Positions 7,461 to 16,413 of a stretch of 64,000 bases of DNA are shown in pieces. The stretch's first letter is position 1; every line of letters starts with the position of its first letter. The notes beneath the pieces are model-generated. The model was given only the letters and a program-made list of their open reading frames with translations, was not told the DNA's origin and made no database searches. The DNA is from an uncultured Clostridia bacterium (GTDB lineage: Bacteria > Bacillota > Clostridia > TANB77 > CAG-508). The position numbers were made by a program, and so were the translations under genes. The DNA is taken from positions 18,469 through 82,468 of the forward strand of contig CALXXZ010000007.1 of the NCBI GenBank assembly GCA_944392805.1. The letters are read 5' to 3'.

Positions 7461-8390
7461 ATGGACAACATAGGAAACATGTTTAATAGTTTTTATGAGA
7501 ATAATATCTTGTCATATATACGAGTATGGCAAGAACAGCCATTTAAACTAGTAACATTAATAATAGATATAACATTAGTAATATTTTTAGCATATGAACT
7601 ATTAAGAATAGTAAAAGATTCAAGAGCATGGCAATTAGTAAAAGGAATAGCATTATTAATAGTAGCAACAGCATTAAGTGGATTATTAAATTTAAATATA
7701 TTAAATTATATATTATCAGCAATAATGGATTGGGGAGTAATACTTATAATAATAATATTCCAACCAGAAATAAGGAGAACACTAGAACAATTAGGTGGAA
7801 CAAATAGATTTTCAAGATTTTTCGGATTTGATAAAGACATAATTACGAAAACTAAAGAAGATATCTATAAAATAGTAATTGCAGTTTATGAATTAGCTAA
7901 AAATAAAACAGGAGCATTAATAGTAATAGAAAGAGATATTCAAATAAAAGATATAATAGCAACAGGAATTCCTATGGATGCAGAAGTATCACCACAGTTA
8001 TTAGTAAACATATTTGTCCCAAACACACCATTACATGATGGAGCAGTAGTAATAAGTAATAATAAAATTGCAGCTGCAGCTTGTATGTTGCCATTAGCAA
8101 GTGATAGAGATATAGCAAAAGAATTAGGAACAAGACATAGAGCAGGAATTGGAATATCAAAAGAATCAGATAGCATTGCAATAATAGTTTCAGAAGAAAC
8201 AGGAAAAGTATCAGTTGCAAAAGATGGTACATTAATTGCAGATGTAAGAGAAGATGTTTTGAAAAAAATCTTAATTAGTAATGTAGTAACAAAAAGATTG
8301 AATGAAGCAAAAGAGAAAAAAGAAAGAAAAATAAAAAGTTTTAAAGATATAAAAAATATTTTTAAGAAAAAAGAAGAAACAGAAAAATAA
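7461..8390 (+). CDS. cdaA: Diadenylate cyclase CdaA
   Basis: A 309-residue membrane enzyme that makes the second messenger c-di-AMP from two ATP; c-di-AMP controls potassium and osmolyte transport and wall homeostasis. Three N-terminal membrane helices (within about residues 25-95) precede the DAC domain, which has the catalytic DGA (PLHDGAVV) and RHR (TRHRAGIG) motifs. A Lys-rich C-terminal tail of about 35 residues extends beyond the usual domain. The usual partner cdaR (YbbR) is not next to it here; instead truA follows after a short hairpin. Confidence 0.95.
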   Translation: MDNIGNMFNSFYENNILSYIRVWQEQPFKLVTLIIDITLVIFLAYELLRIVKDSRAWQLVKGIALLIVATALSGLLNLNILNYILSAIMDWGVILIIIIFQPEIRRTLEQLGGTNRFSRFFGFDKDIITKTKEDIYKIVIAVYELAKNKTGALIVIERDIQIKDIIATGIPMDAEVSPQLLVNIFVPNTPLHDGAVVISNNKIAAAACMLPLASDRDIAKELGTRHRAGIGISKESDSIAIIVSEETGKVSVAKDGTLIADVREDVLKKILISNVVTKRLNEAKEKKERKIKSFKDIKNIFKKKEETEK

Positions 8391-8411
8391 GAGTTGCAAA
8401 AGCAACTCTTA
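8388..8411 (+). terminator. Short hairpin between cdaA and truA
   Basis: A perfect 10-bp stem (8388-8397 with 8402-8411) and AAAA loop begins at the cdaA stop codon. It lacks a real T tract, so it is a weak terminator or mRNA-end stabiliser, allowing some read-through into truA. Confidence 0.5.
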
Positions 8412-8428
8412 TTAATTAAAGGAGAATT

Positions 8429-9166
8429 ATGAGAAATATAAAATTAACTATTGAATATGATGGTAAAGATTTTAATGGATGGCAAAAACAACCGAATAAA
8501 TTAAATATTCAAGGAACTATAGAACAAGCAATAAAATGCATAACAGGAGAAGATGTTGAATTAAATGCATCAGGAAGAACAGATGCAGGTGTTCATGCTA
8601 TTGGTCAAGTTGCTAATTTTAAAACAGATTCTAAAATTCCAATAGAAAAATTTGCAATCGCAATAAATTCAAGATTAAAAAAATCTATTGTGATAAAAAA
8701 AGCAGAAGAAGTTGATGAAAGATTTCATAGTAGATTAAGTTGTAAGAAAAAAACATATAGATATATTATAAATAATTCAGAAGAAGGAAGTGCGATTTAT
8801 AGAAATTTAGAGACACATATACCTCAAAAATTAGATGTATCTAAAATGGAACAAGCTGTAAAATATTTTGAAGGAGAGCATGATTTTAAGGCATTTAAAG
8901 CAAGCGGAACAAGTAGTAAAAGTAGTGTAAGAACAATTTATGAGGCTAAAGTATATCAAAAAGATGAGAAAATATTTATTGAACTAACAGGTAATGGATT
9001 TTTATATAATATGGTTAGAATTATTGCTGGAACATTAGTTGATGTAGGAATGGGAAAAATTGAACCAGAAGAAATAACACAAATTATAAATGAAGGAAAA
9101 AGAGAGAATGCAGGAAAGACTCTTCCACCAAATGGTTTATATTTATTAAAAGTAATGTATGAGTAA
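8429..9166 (+). CDS. truA: tRNA pseudouridine synthase A
   Basis: A 245-residue enzyme that isomerises uridines 38-40 in the anticodon arm of tRNAs to pseudouridine. The catalytic Asp lies in the conserved GRTDAGVHA motif, and the KTYRY and NGFLYNMVR blocks are present; the length is normal. An AAAGGAG precedes the ATG. It follows cdaA by 38 bp and may depend on read-through from that unit. Confidence 0.96.
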   Translation: MRNIKLTIEYDGKDFNGWQKQPNKLNIQGTIEQAIKCITGEDVELNASGRTDAGVHAIGQVANFKTDSKIPIEKFAIAINSRLKKSIVIKKAEEVDERFHSRLSCKKKTYRYIINNSEEGSAIYRNLETHIPQKLDVSKMEQAVKYFEGEHDFKAFKASGTSSKSSVRTIYEAKVYQKDEKIFIELTGNGFLYNMVRIIAGTLVDVGMGKIEPEEITQIINEGKRENAGKTLPPNGLYLLKVMYE

Positions 9167-9223
9167 CAAAAATATAAATAAATTCATAAAATATATCAAA
9201 AACATAAAAGGAGATATAAAATT

Positions 9224-9757
9224 ATGACTTTATTTATATTTTTTGCATTAGTGTTTGCAACAATAGTTTTAGCAATACTTATAAACAGAATAGTAAGATG
9301 CCCAATATTAGTCGCACTTACATTTTTCTCTGTTATATTATTAATTGCAGCAATTATTGGAAGTACGACTTTGGTAGTATTAGCAGTTATACTAGGAATA
9401 ATAGCTTTTCTATCAGCCTTTTTCGATTGTGTTTTTAAGAGTTCAGGATTTTTTAGAAATAGCAATTGTTTAACTTGCCATAATCCATATGATGATAATG
9501 ATAATGACTGCTGTTGTAATAATGATGATGATAATAATCTTGCTATTGTTAATAGTAATGGGCGAGTGGTTGCTAGAATAAATGGAAATACAGTTTCTTG
9601 TCGAAATAACAATAATAATGGAGGTTGTGGTTGTGGCAATTCTAATTCTTTAATTGCAGAGTTGGTAGAAAATAATTTGATTAATACGGCATCTTCAAAT
9701 GGAAATAATAATTCATCTTCATGCGGTTGCTGTGGAAGAACAACAAGAAGAAGATAA
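9224..9757 (+). CDS. Membrane protein with Cys/Asn/Asp-rich tail
   Basis: A 177-residue protein of unknown function. The first 70 residues form two to three membrane helices. The rest is polar and low in complexity: acidic and Asn-rich runs, 11 cysteines clustered as CLTC, CCC, CGC and CGCC, and an Arg-rich end (RTTRRR). A short folded-looking segment, NSNGRVVARINGN, lies between the clusters. Cys pairs of this sort could bind metal or form disulfides, but no known metal-binding fold is recognised. A ribosome binding site (AAAAGGAG) is present and a terminator follows, so it is expressed alone. Confidence 0.6.
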   Translation: MTLFIFFALVFATIVLAILINRIVRCPILVALTFFSVILLIAAIIGSTTLVVLAVILGIIAFLSAFFDCVFKSSGFFRNSNCLTCHNPYDDNDNDCCCNNDDDNNLAIVNSNGRVVARINGNTVSCRNNNNNGGCGCGNSNSLIAELVENNLINTASSNGNNNSSSCGCCGRTTRRR

Positions 9758-9761
9758 ATAA

Positions 9762-9799
9762 AAAACCTTGTATAATAATTTTATATAAGGTTTTGTTTT
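9762..9799 (+). terminator. Bidirectional terminator
   Basis: AAAACCTTGTAT (from 9762) pairs with ATATAAGGTTTT (ending 9794) with one G-U pair, followed by a T-rich tract; the A run on the other side suits the - strand tRNA-Met transcript. Confidence 0.8.
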
Positions 9800-9819
9800 T
9801 TATATATTTTTAATAGTTT

Positions 9820-9896
9820 TGGTAGCGAAGGGTGGATTCGAACCGCCGACCTGTCGGGTATGAACCGAATGCTCTAGCCAACTGAGCTACTTCGCC
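9820..9896 (-). tRNA. tRNA-Met (CAT), elongator type
   Basis: A 77-nt cloverleaf with encoded CCA. The 7-bp acceptor stem starts GGCGAAG, the D arm is GCTC/GAGC and the anticodon loop is TTCATAC. The loop and the GGTTCATACCC context match elongator tRNA-Met of Bacillus rather than initiator or lysidine-type Ile. Two stem mismatches are visible: U27-C43 in the anticodon stem and C51-A63 in the T stem. A perfect promoter lies upstream on the - strand. Confidence 0.93.
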
Positions 9897-9916
9897 ATGA
9901 ACTCTGAACAGTAATT

Positions 9917-9945
9917 ATTATAATAGGTATTTCCATATTTGTCAA
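9917..9945 (-). promoter_or_regulatory. Consensus sigma-A promoter for tRNA-Met
   Basis: Read on the - strand, TTGACA (9940-9945) and TATAAT (9917-9922) are separated by 17 bp, both perfect consensus, 20 bp before the tRNA. Confidence 0.9.
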
Positions 9946-10036
9946 GCATTATTCAGATTTTTTTATAAAAACTTTACAACTTAAGAAATTAGAATAAAAA
10001 ATAATTAGGCTAATATATTTAAATGGGTGAAAAAAA

Positions 10037-10981
10037 TTGACACAGGCAATATTAATAATAATTGGATTTATACTACTGATAAAAGGGGCAGATATATTAG
10101 TAGATGGGTCAAGTGCAATTGCAAAAAAGCTACATATACCAGAAATAATAATAGGATTAACAATTGTTTCAATTGGAACATCTATGCCAGAGTTATTTGT
10201 AAGTACAACATCAGCAATAGAAGGATATTCAGACATATCAATAGGAAATATAATAGGAAGTAATATATGTAACTTATTATTGATATTAGGGCTATCAGCA
10301 ATAATAAGACCAGTAACCTTTCAAAAGCAGACAAAAATAATAGAAAATCCGATGTCAATAATATTAACAATAATATTTTTAATAATTTGTAATACAGGAC
10401 GATATATAACTAGAACAGAAGGTTTAATATTAATAATACTTTTTATATTATTTTTGATATATACAATAATAATTGGAATAAGAACACAAAAAAAGGCAGT
10501 ATTACTTGAGATAGAAGAAACTGAAAACATAAGTTTAATAAAAAACATATCATTAATAATATTAGGAATATGTATATTAAAAATAGGTGGAGAATTAGTT
10601 GTAGATAAAGCTCAAGAAATAGCAAGAATGTTAAATGTAAGTGAAAAAATAATAGGACTTACAATAGTTGCAATAGGAACAAGTTTACCAGAATTAGTAA
10701 CAAGTGTAACAGCAGCCATAAAAGGCGAAAGTGATATTGCAATAGGAAATATTGTTGGTTCAAACATATTTAATATGTTACTTATAATAGGACTATCGGC
10801 AATAATACAACCAATAAATTATAATATTACATATAATTATCAAATGGTAGTATTATTTATCGGAATGATTTTAATAACAATATTTCCATTTATTAAACCT
10901 AAAAATGTATTATCAAGAACTGAAGGGATAGTATTTGTAATTTTATATATAATGAATTTAATAGTATTGATTATAAAATAA
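10037..10981 (+). CDS. CaCA-family Na+(or H+)/Ca2+ antiporter
   Basis: A 314-residue membrane protein exchanging calcium against sodium or protons. It shows the internal duplication of the CaCA (YrbG-like) family: each half carries an alpha repeat, first GTSMPELFVSTTSA with GNIIGSNICN, then GTSLPELVTSVTAA with GNIVGSNIFN, embedded in about ten membrane helices. The start is a TTG with GGGTGA 7 bp upstream; the nearest ATG (10023) is in another frame. It is flanked by terminators and appears monocistronic. Ion specificity cannot be read from the sequence. Confidence 0.92.
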   Translation: MTQAILIIIGFILLIKGADILVDGSSAIAKKLHIPEIIIGLTIVSIGTSMPELFVSTTSAIEGYSDISIGNIIGSNICNLLLILGLSAIIRPVTFQKQTKIIENPMSIILTIIFLIICNTGRYITRTEGLILIILFILFLIYTIIIGIRTQKKAVLLEIEETENISLIKNISLIILGICILKIGGELVVDKAQEIARMLNVSEKIIGLTIVAIGTSLPELVTSVTAAIKGESDIAIGNIVGSNIFNMLLIIGLSAIIQPINYNITYNYQMVVLFIGMILITIFPFIKPKNVLSRTEGIVFVILYIMNLIVLIIK

Positions 10982-11002
10982 TAAAAAACAGGAAAAAAAT
11001 TC

Positions 11003-11033
11003 AAAAATAGCAAGGAAAAGCCTTGCTATTTTT
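11003..11033 (+). terminator. Intrinsic terminator after the antiporter gene
   Basis: A perfect 13-bp stem (11003-11015 with 11021-11033), a 5-nt loop and a T tract. Confidence 0.9.
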
Positions 11034-11086
11034 AAATTTGCATAGTAAAATATACTAAGAAAAAGTGGGGGAAGGGAGAGACTATT

Positions 11087-13390
11087 TTGAAAAAAGTAAA
11101 CAAAGAACAAGAAATAGCAAAAAAATTAGAATATATAGGACTAAACTTAAAAGAAATACCAGAAACACTAAAGCTAGTAGAAAATTTACAATTCAAACCA
11201 AATGTAGGGATTGACGAAAAAAAATATAGACAATACAGATTTGTATCACCAAAAGAAATAGAGATACTACTATCTCCAACTAATAGATTAGAAGATGTAA
11301 AAGAAAAATATTCAAAAGCAAGTCCATTAATAAATTACCTAGACTCAAGTAGTGAAGAAAACCAAGAAAGACATGAAACCTTTCTAAGAATGTTAGAAGA
11401 AATAAGAGTAGAAGATATAGAAAAAATAGAACAAGACCAACAAAATTTAAACAAAAAAATACCATTTAAAGTAAGATATCCAGGAAATTATTTATGGCAA
11501 ATATATTATTCACAAGCAAGTGATAAGTATTTCATGATAGTACCAACAGAAGACAAAGACTATTCAACATTTTTCTATGTGCTAAAAAAGCAGATTGAAA
11601 AGAAAAAAGCAGGAAAAGTTTTTGTACCAATAAGCAACGCAGACTATACAAAAGAATTATTAAACAAAACAGAAATTCAAAGTTTAGAAAACTATTTATG
11701 GTTATTCACAAAAGACTGGCCATCAATATATGAAGTATATGACAAAACTGAAAAAGTAAGTTTACAAATAGTAGGACAAACAGAAGTATATGGAAAAATA
11801 AAATCAGAATATAAAGTAAAATTATCAAACAAAATAGAAGCAACAAAATTTTTCAAACTAGTAAAAGCCCTATTTATATTACAATCAGAATTATCAACAT
11901 TTTATAAATTTGATACACAAATAGATAAACAAGGAAGTTTAGAATTTTATTACCAAGACAAATTATTAGAATATGATGAACTAAGTGATTGGGTAAATGA
12001 GCAATATAACATATTACTAGAAAAAGAAAAAAATGCAGTAAAAGAAATTTCAGGATTAAGAGAAAAATTAGACAAATTAAAAAATCAAACAGAAGAATTA
12101 GAAATAGAATATCTAAGCAAAGAAAAACAGATATCAACATTTCTAGAATGTAAAAAAACTTTTTTTGGAAAAGTTAAATATTTCTTCAAATATAGCGGAA
12201 AAAAGACAAAGAAAAAACAAGAAAAAGTAGTAGAAGAAAAAATAATAAAAAAAGAAGAAATCAAAGAAGATGTTGTTGAAGAATTAAATAAAAGACAATA
12301 TACACTAGATGAAATTTTAGAAAAAGGTAAAAATGCAAATGAAAGAGAAACAGAACTAAAAAACATGAAAATGGACATAAATGCAATCAAACTAAAAAAT
12401 GTAAATCTAGTTAAAAAAATAGAAAACGCAACAGCATTTATAGACGAAATAGACAGTCACAAAAAGAGCATATTCGAATTCTGGAAATATAGCAATAAAG
12501 ATGAAATACAAGCATTAGAAGAAGGAGAAGAAGAACCAGTAAATGTAAAACCACATTCAAAAGTATTTGATTATGAAGAAGATTTCGAAGAATTCGGCGA
12601 AACAATAGATAAAATACAAAGAGAAATCTTCAAGAAAGAAGAACTAGACAGTATTTATTTAGCAACAACAAATCAATTAGAAATAATGAATAAATTAAAG
12701 ACAAATACTTTAGAACCAAAAGAATTAGATAAATGGTTAAAACAGATAAAAACAGACTTAAAAAATGAAAAAGATATGTCAGAAGAAGAGGTCATAGACA
12801 TATTCGGAGGATTATCAGAAGATACAAGAAAAGTAAAAAAATTGGCAAATAAATCACATAGGGAACAACCAAAAAATAAATATTCAATATTAAGAATATC
12901 AAAAGAAACAAAAGTAGTGGATTATAAAGTGGCATTAAATAATGCAATAAGAATAATAAATGATGCAATTGATAAAAATAAATTAGAACAAGATGTATCA
13001 GCATATATGTGGACTCAAGAAGAAAAAAATATAGTGCCAGGAGAAATAAATGTATTTAATCTAAGCGCAGAAAAAGAAATAGAAGAAGCATTAAAAACAA
13101 CAGAAAATACAAAAATCAATTTATACAAAATGAATTTATGCAAAGGAGTAAAAGCAATAGCATTTTCAAATTGTGTATATTATGATAATCAAAATAAAAC
13201 ATTACCAACTGGTATGGATAAAGATACAAGAATTATTGCAAAAATATTAGATACAGATTTACATTTAGACAGTAAAAAAGCAATAAAAGTTGGAATGTTA
13301 GAAGATGAGAATGATGAAACATCAAAATTTATAATTAAAACATTAAATGTTTTAGAATATACAGTAAAAGAATTAGAAAATGAGAAATGA
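11087..13390 (+). CDS. Large charged coiled-coil protein, unknown function
   Basis: A 767-residue soluble, Lys/Glu-rich protein that I do not recognise. There is no signal peptide or membrane helix. Roughly, residues 1-310 look globular (aromatic-rich segments such as GNYLWQIYYSQASDKYFMIV), residues 310-460 are predicted coiled coil interrupted by a basic patch (KYSGKKTKKKQEK), and residues 570-767 look globular again. The start is TTG after GGGAGAG. It ends directly at a palindromic repeat array and precedes era. A structural or complex-forming role is possible, but nothing in the context defines it. Confidence 0.6.
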   Translation: MKKVNKEQEIAKKLEYIGLNLKEIPETLKLVENLQFKPNVGIDEKKYRQYRFVSPKEIEILLSPTNRLEDVKEKYSKASPLINYLDSSSEENQERHETFLRMLEEIRVEDIEKIEQDQQNLNKKIPFKVRYPGNYLWQIYYSQASDKYFMIVPTEDKDYSTFFYVLKKQIEKKKAGKVFVPISNADYTKELLNKTEIQSLENYLWLFTKDWPSIYEVYDKTEKVSLQIVGQTEVYGKIKSEYKVKLSNKIEATKFFKLVKALFILQSELSTFYKFDTQIDKQGSLEFYYQDKLLEYDELSDWVNEQYNILLEKEKNAVKEISGLREKLDKLKNQTEELEIEYLSKEKQISTFLECKKTFFGKVKYFFKYSGKKTKKKQEKVVEEKIIKKEEIKEDVVEELNKRQYTLDEILEKGKNANERETELKNMKMDINAIKLKNVNLVKKIENATAFIDEIDSHKKSIFEFWKYSNKDEIQALEEGEEEPVNVKPHSKVFDYEEDFEEFGETIDKIQREIFKKEELDSIYLATTNQLEIMNKLKTNTLEPKELDKWLKQIKTDLKNEKDMSEEEVIDIFGGLSEDTRKVKKLANKSHREQPKNKYSILRISKETKVVDYKVALNNAIRIINDAIDKNKLEQDVSAYMWTQEEKNIVPGEINVFNLSAEKEIEEALKTTENTKINLYKMNLCKGVKAIAFSNCVYYDNQNKTLPTGMDKDTRIIAKILDTDLHLDSKKAIKVGMLEDENDETSKFIIKTLNVLEYTVKELENEK

Positions 13391-13484
13391 GGTCTGTCCC
13401 AAAATTGCCAAAAGGGAAAAAAGGGGACAGTCCCCAAATTACCAAAAAGGAAAAAAGCGGACTGTCCCCAAATTTCCCAGAATG
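13391..13484 (+). repeat. Palindromic GGGACNGTCCC repeat array, 34-bp period
   Basis: Three units with the core CTGTCCC or CAGTCCCC recur every 34 bp, joined by AAATTNCCAAAAGGGAAAAAA-type spacers that are themselves conserved. It begins immediately after the TGA stop of the 767-residue gene and ends just before the era ribosome binding site. The unit is related to arrays at 35372 and 47725. Confidence 0.85.
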
Positions 13485-13492
13485 GAGAAAAA

Positions 13493-14395
13493 ATGGAAGA
13501 ATTTAAATCAGGATTTGTAGCAATACTAGGAAGAACAAATGTAGGAAAATCAACATTACTAAATTTATTAGTAGGAGAGAAAGTTGCTGCAACAGCAAAT
13601 AAAGTACAAACAACAAGAACAGCAATAAGAGGAATAGTAAATAGAGAAAATTCACAAATAATATTTATTGACACACCAGGTATTCACAAACCAAAAACAA
13701 AATTAAATGAAACAATGATAGAAACATCATTTGGAGTAATAAATGATATAGATATAATATTATTTGTGATAGAAGCAACAAGTGAAGAAATTGGCAGAGG
13801 AGATATGAAAATTCTTGAAAAAATAAAAGAATCACATAAAAAAGCTATTCTAATAATAAACAAAATAGATTTAGTAAAAAGAGAAAAATTATTACAGTTG
13901 ATAGATATATATCAAAAAGAATATAATTTTGAAGCAGTAATACCAGTATCATCACTAAAAGAAAAATATAAAGATGTCATATTAGATGAAATAGAAAAGA
14001 ACTTAAAACCAGGTCCTGCATACTATAATGTAGAAGAATATACAGATCAAACAATGAGACAATTAGCAGAAGAAACAATTAGAGAAAAAGCATTAAAATA
14101 TTTACAAGATGAAGTACCACATGGAATATATGTTGAAGTTGAAAAAATGAAATTTAGAAAAAATCAAAAAAATGAGGAAATGTATGATATTGAAGCAACA
14201 ATATATTGTTTGAGAAATTCTCATAAAGGAATAATAATTGGTAAAAATGGAGAAATGCTTAAAAAAATTGGTAGAGCTGCTAGAATTGATATGGAAGAAA
14301 ATTTTGGAGTTAAAGTAAATTTAAAAACTTGGGTCAAAGTTAAAGAAGATTGGCAAGAAGACTCTTCAATAGTTAAAAAATTTGAACTTAAATAG
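13493..14395 (+). CDS. era: GTPase Era
   Basis: A 300-residue essential GTPase that binds 16S rRNA near the anti-Shine-Dalgarno end and assists 30S assembly. GTPase motifs are intact: G1 GRTNVGKST, G3 DTPGIHKP, G4 NKID; the C-terminal KH RNA-binding domain contains GKNGEMLKKIGRAAR. The ribosome binding sequence TGGAG directly follows the palindromic repeat array, so the array forms part of its 5' leader. The order era-yqzL-recO is conserved in many Bacillota. Confidence 0.97.
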   Translation: MEEFKSGFVAILGRTNVGKSTLLNLLVGEKVAATANKVQTTRTAIRGIVNRENSQIIFIDTPGIHKPKTKLNETMIETSFGVINDIDIILFVIEATSEEIGRGDMKILEKIKESHKKAILIINKIDLVKREKLLQLIDIYQKEYNFEAVIPVSSLKEKYKDVILDEIEKNLKPGPAYYNVEEYTDQTMRQLAEETIREKALKYLQDEVPHGIYVEVEKMKFRKNQKNEEMYDIEATIYCLRNSHKGIIIGKNGEMLKKIGRAARIDMEENFGVKVNLKTWVKVKEDWQEDSSIVKKFELK

Positions 14396-14479
14396 TATAT
14401 AAAAAGTCAAAAACTAAATTTGAAATTTTTGAATAAAAATAAAGAAATCGCAAAAGATATAATTAAAGGAAGTGAGCTT

Positions 14480-14650
14480 ATGATTAAAAAAATTGCATGG
14501 GATACCTTTAAAAATACAGGTGATGTAAACACATTTTTAGAATTAAAACAAATACAAAATATAGAAGAACAAATACAAAAGGCGGAACAAAATGGGAACA
14601 ATAAAAATGAGTGGAATAATAATATCGGAGAACAATTTAGGGGACTATGA
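14480..14650 (+). CDS. yqzL: YqzL-like small protein
   Basis: A 56-residue protein starting MIKKIAWDTFKNTGDVNTFL, which matches the short YqzL family found between era and recO in Bacillota. The ATG at 14480 is chosen over an upstream TTG (14420) because GGAAGTGAG precedes it and the family begins here. The C-terminal Asn/Gln-rich tail overlaps recO by 59 bp in another frame, which is unusual, so the tail may be a recent extension. Its function is unknown. Confidence 0.75.
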   Translation: MIKKIAWDTFKNTGDVNTFLELKQIQNIEEQIQKAEQNGNNKNEWNNNIGEQFRGL

Positions 14651-15293
14651 TAAAATGTTAACAATGTTAACACCAGGATTAGGCAAAATATCGTGTGTTG
14701 CAAAAGGTGCTAGAAGACAGAGAAGTGCCTTGCTTGCAGGCACACAATTTTTATGCTTTGGAGAATACCTGATGTATAAAGGTGCAAATACATATAACAT
14801 AAACTCATGTGAAACAATAGAAGTATTTTACAATTTAAGGACAGACTTAGATAAATTAAATTATGCAGTAGAAATGACTAAAATAATAAGAGATGTAACA
14901 GATGAAAATGAAAACTGCTATAGAATACTTCAATTATTTTTAAATACATTATATACACTTTCTGAAACTGATAAAAATCCAGAATTAATACTTAGTACAT
15001 TTAAAATGAAATTATTGTGTATTTTAGGATTTACCCCAAGAATAACAGAATGTACAAACTGTAGACAAAAAGAAAATTTACAATATTTTAGTTTAAAAGA
15101 TAATGGCTTCAAGTGTGAAAATTGTGGAAGACAAGATAAAAGCTGTTTATCAATGTCAGAAAGTACAGCGAATGCAATAAGATACATAATAATGGCTCCT
15201 CCAAAAAAATTATATTCTTTTAATTTAAAAGATGAATCTTTAAATGAATTAAAATTGATAGCAAAGTTGTATTTTGAAGAAAAAATGCACTAA
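14592..15293 (+). CDS. recO: DNA repair protein RecO
   Basis: A 233-residue protein that helps RecR load RecA on SSB-coated single-stranded DNA and anneals strands. The N-terminal OB-fold segment (DYDKMLTMLTPGLGKISCVAKGARR) is followed by a helical domain and a zinc finger with CTNC and CENC pairs. The start MGTIKMSGII fits the family; GGCGG precedes the ATG. The first 59 bp overlap yqzL, and the TAA stop directly abuts a palindromic repeat. Confidence 0.94.
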   Translation: MGTIKMSGIIISENNLGDYDKMLTMLTPGLGKISCVAKGARRQRSALLAGTQFLCFGEYLMYKGANTYNINSCETIEVFYNLRTDLDKLNYAVEMTKIIRDVTDENENCYRILQLFLNTLYTLSETDKNPELILSTFKMKLLCILGFTPRITECTNCRQKENLQYFSLKDNGFKCENCGRQDKSCLSMSESTANAIRYIIMAPPKKLYSFNLKDESLNELKLIAKLYFEEKMH

Positions 15294-15333
15294 AGAGGAC
15301 CGTCCCCTTCAAAACAGGACCGTCCCCTTTGGA
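15294..15333 (+). repeat. Palindromic repeat array, 20-bp variant
   Basis: Two copies of AGGACCGTCCCCTT, 20 bp apart, start at the base after the recO TAA. The unit shares the GGACNGTCC core with the 34-bp arrays and matches the longer array at 42476. Confidence 0.8.
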
Positions 15334-15351
15334 CTTGGAAAGGGAGTATAA

Positions 15352-16347
15352 ATGGAAGAATTAGTTGATATATTAGTTACAACATACAACACAGAAGAAA
15401 AATATTTAAAAAAACAGATAGATAGCATATTAAAACAGACACATACTAATATAAAAATATACATAAGTGATGATAGGTCAACAAACCCTAATATAGAAAA
15501 AATATTAAGGGAATACGAGAAGAAAGATGAGAGAGTAAAAATATTTATTCAACCAATAAATTTAGGATATAACAAAAATTTTGAATTCTTATTAAAAAAA
15601 TCAAAAGCAAAATATATTATGTTTTCTGACCATGATGATGTATGGCATAAAGATAAAGTGGAAAAATGTTTAAAAAAGATGCAAGAAGAAAATGTGGACA
15701 TGGTATATTGTAATTGTAGGCAGATAGATGAAAATGGAATTGTATTACAAGACGATTATTTTAGATATAAAAATGTACCATTAATAAAAGGAAAAAGTCA
15801 TCTAGCAATATCAAGATGTGTTGGAATTGGATGTTCACAAATGATAACAAAAGAAGTAAGAAATCTTATGATACCATTCAAAAAAAGAGTAATGGCACAT
15901 GATTGGTTAGCAGCATTTATAGCAAATCAAAGAAAGGGAATGACATATATAGAAGAACCATTATTTGATTACAGATTACATACAAACAATGTCTTTGGAG
16001 GAAGAAGCTTAAGTAATAATATATCAAGATGGAAAGAAAAAAATGGAGAAGGATATGAATCATATTTAAAATATAGACAAGATGCAATAAAAAGGGCATA
16101 TTTAGATGGAATTGTAATGTGCAATCAATACGCTAAGACAGAAGAAGAAAAAAACTTTATAAATTTATCAAAAGAATATTATAACAAAATAATGTCAGCT
16201 AAAAAGGTAAGCTTTAATATAAAACAATATTTTAAAATATTAGCAGGAAAAAATCAGTTCAAAAAAAGTATAAGAGAAATAGTATTATTTCATTTTCCTA
16301 TAATTGGTTATGTAACATTTTCTAAAATAAAAATGTATAAAAAATGA
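15352..16347 (+). CDS. Family 2 glycosyltransferase
   Basis: A 331-residue cytoplasmic or membrane-associated GT-A glycosyltransferase. The nucleotide-binding strand VDILVTTYNTEEKYL, the acidic DDRST segment and the metal-binding SDHDDVWHKDKV (DxD-type) motif lie in the first 110 residues; the C-terminal part is basic. The closest relatives by pattern are rhamnosyltransferase-like GT2 enzymes of cell-wall polysaccharides, and it resembles the enzyme at 23139. It lies between recO and a secreted peptidase, upstream of the main glycan locus. Donor and acceptor are unknown. Confidence 0.88.
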   Translation: MEELVDILVTTYNTEEKYLKKQIDSILKQTHTNIKIYISDDRSTNPNIEKILREYEKKDERVKIFIQPINLGYNKNFEFLLKKSKAKYIMFSDHDDVWHKDKVEKCLKKMQEENVDMVYCNCRQIDENGIVLQDDYFRYKNVPLIKGKSHLAISRCVGIGCSQMITKEVRNLMIPFKKRVMAHDWLAAFIANQRKGMTYIEEPLFDYRLHTNNVFGGRSLSNNISRWKEKNGEGYESYLKYRQDAIKRAYLDGIVMCNQYAKTEEEKNFINLSKEYYNKIMSAKKVSFNIKQYFKILAGKNQFKKSIREIVLFHFPIIGYVTFSKIKMYKK

Positions 16348-16413
16348 AACTAAAATTTATGTTAGAAATATCTAATATTTGGATATTGATTTTAAAAAGA
16401 AAGGAAGAAAAAT

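Noticed and set aside
9820-9896. tRNA-Met as a pseudogene because of two stem mismatches
   Set aside because: All other stems, loop residues, encoded CCA, consensus promoter and terminator are intact, and single mismatches are tolerated in tRNAs.
13391-13484. Possible CRISPR array from regularly spaced repeats (also at 35372 and 47725)
   Set aside because: The spacers are as conserved as the repeats, arrays have only two or three units and there are no cas genes; they are tandem palindromic units, not CRISPR.
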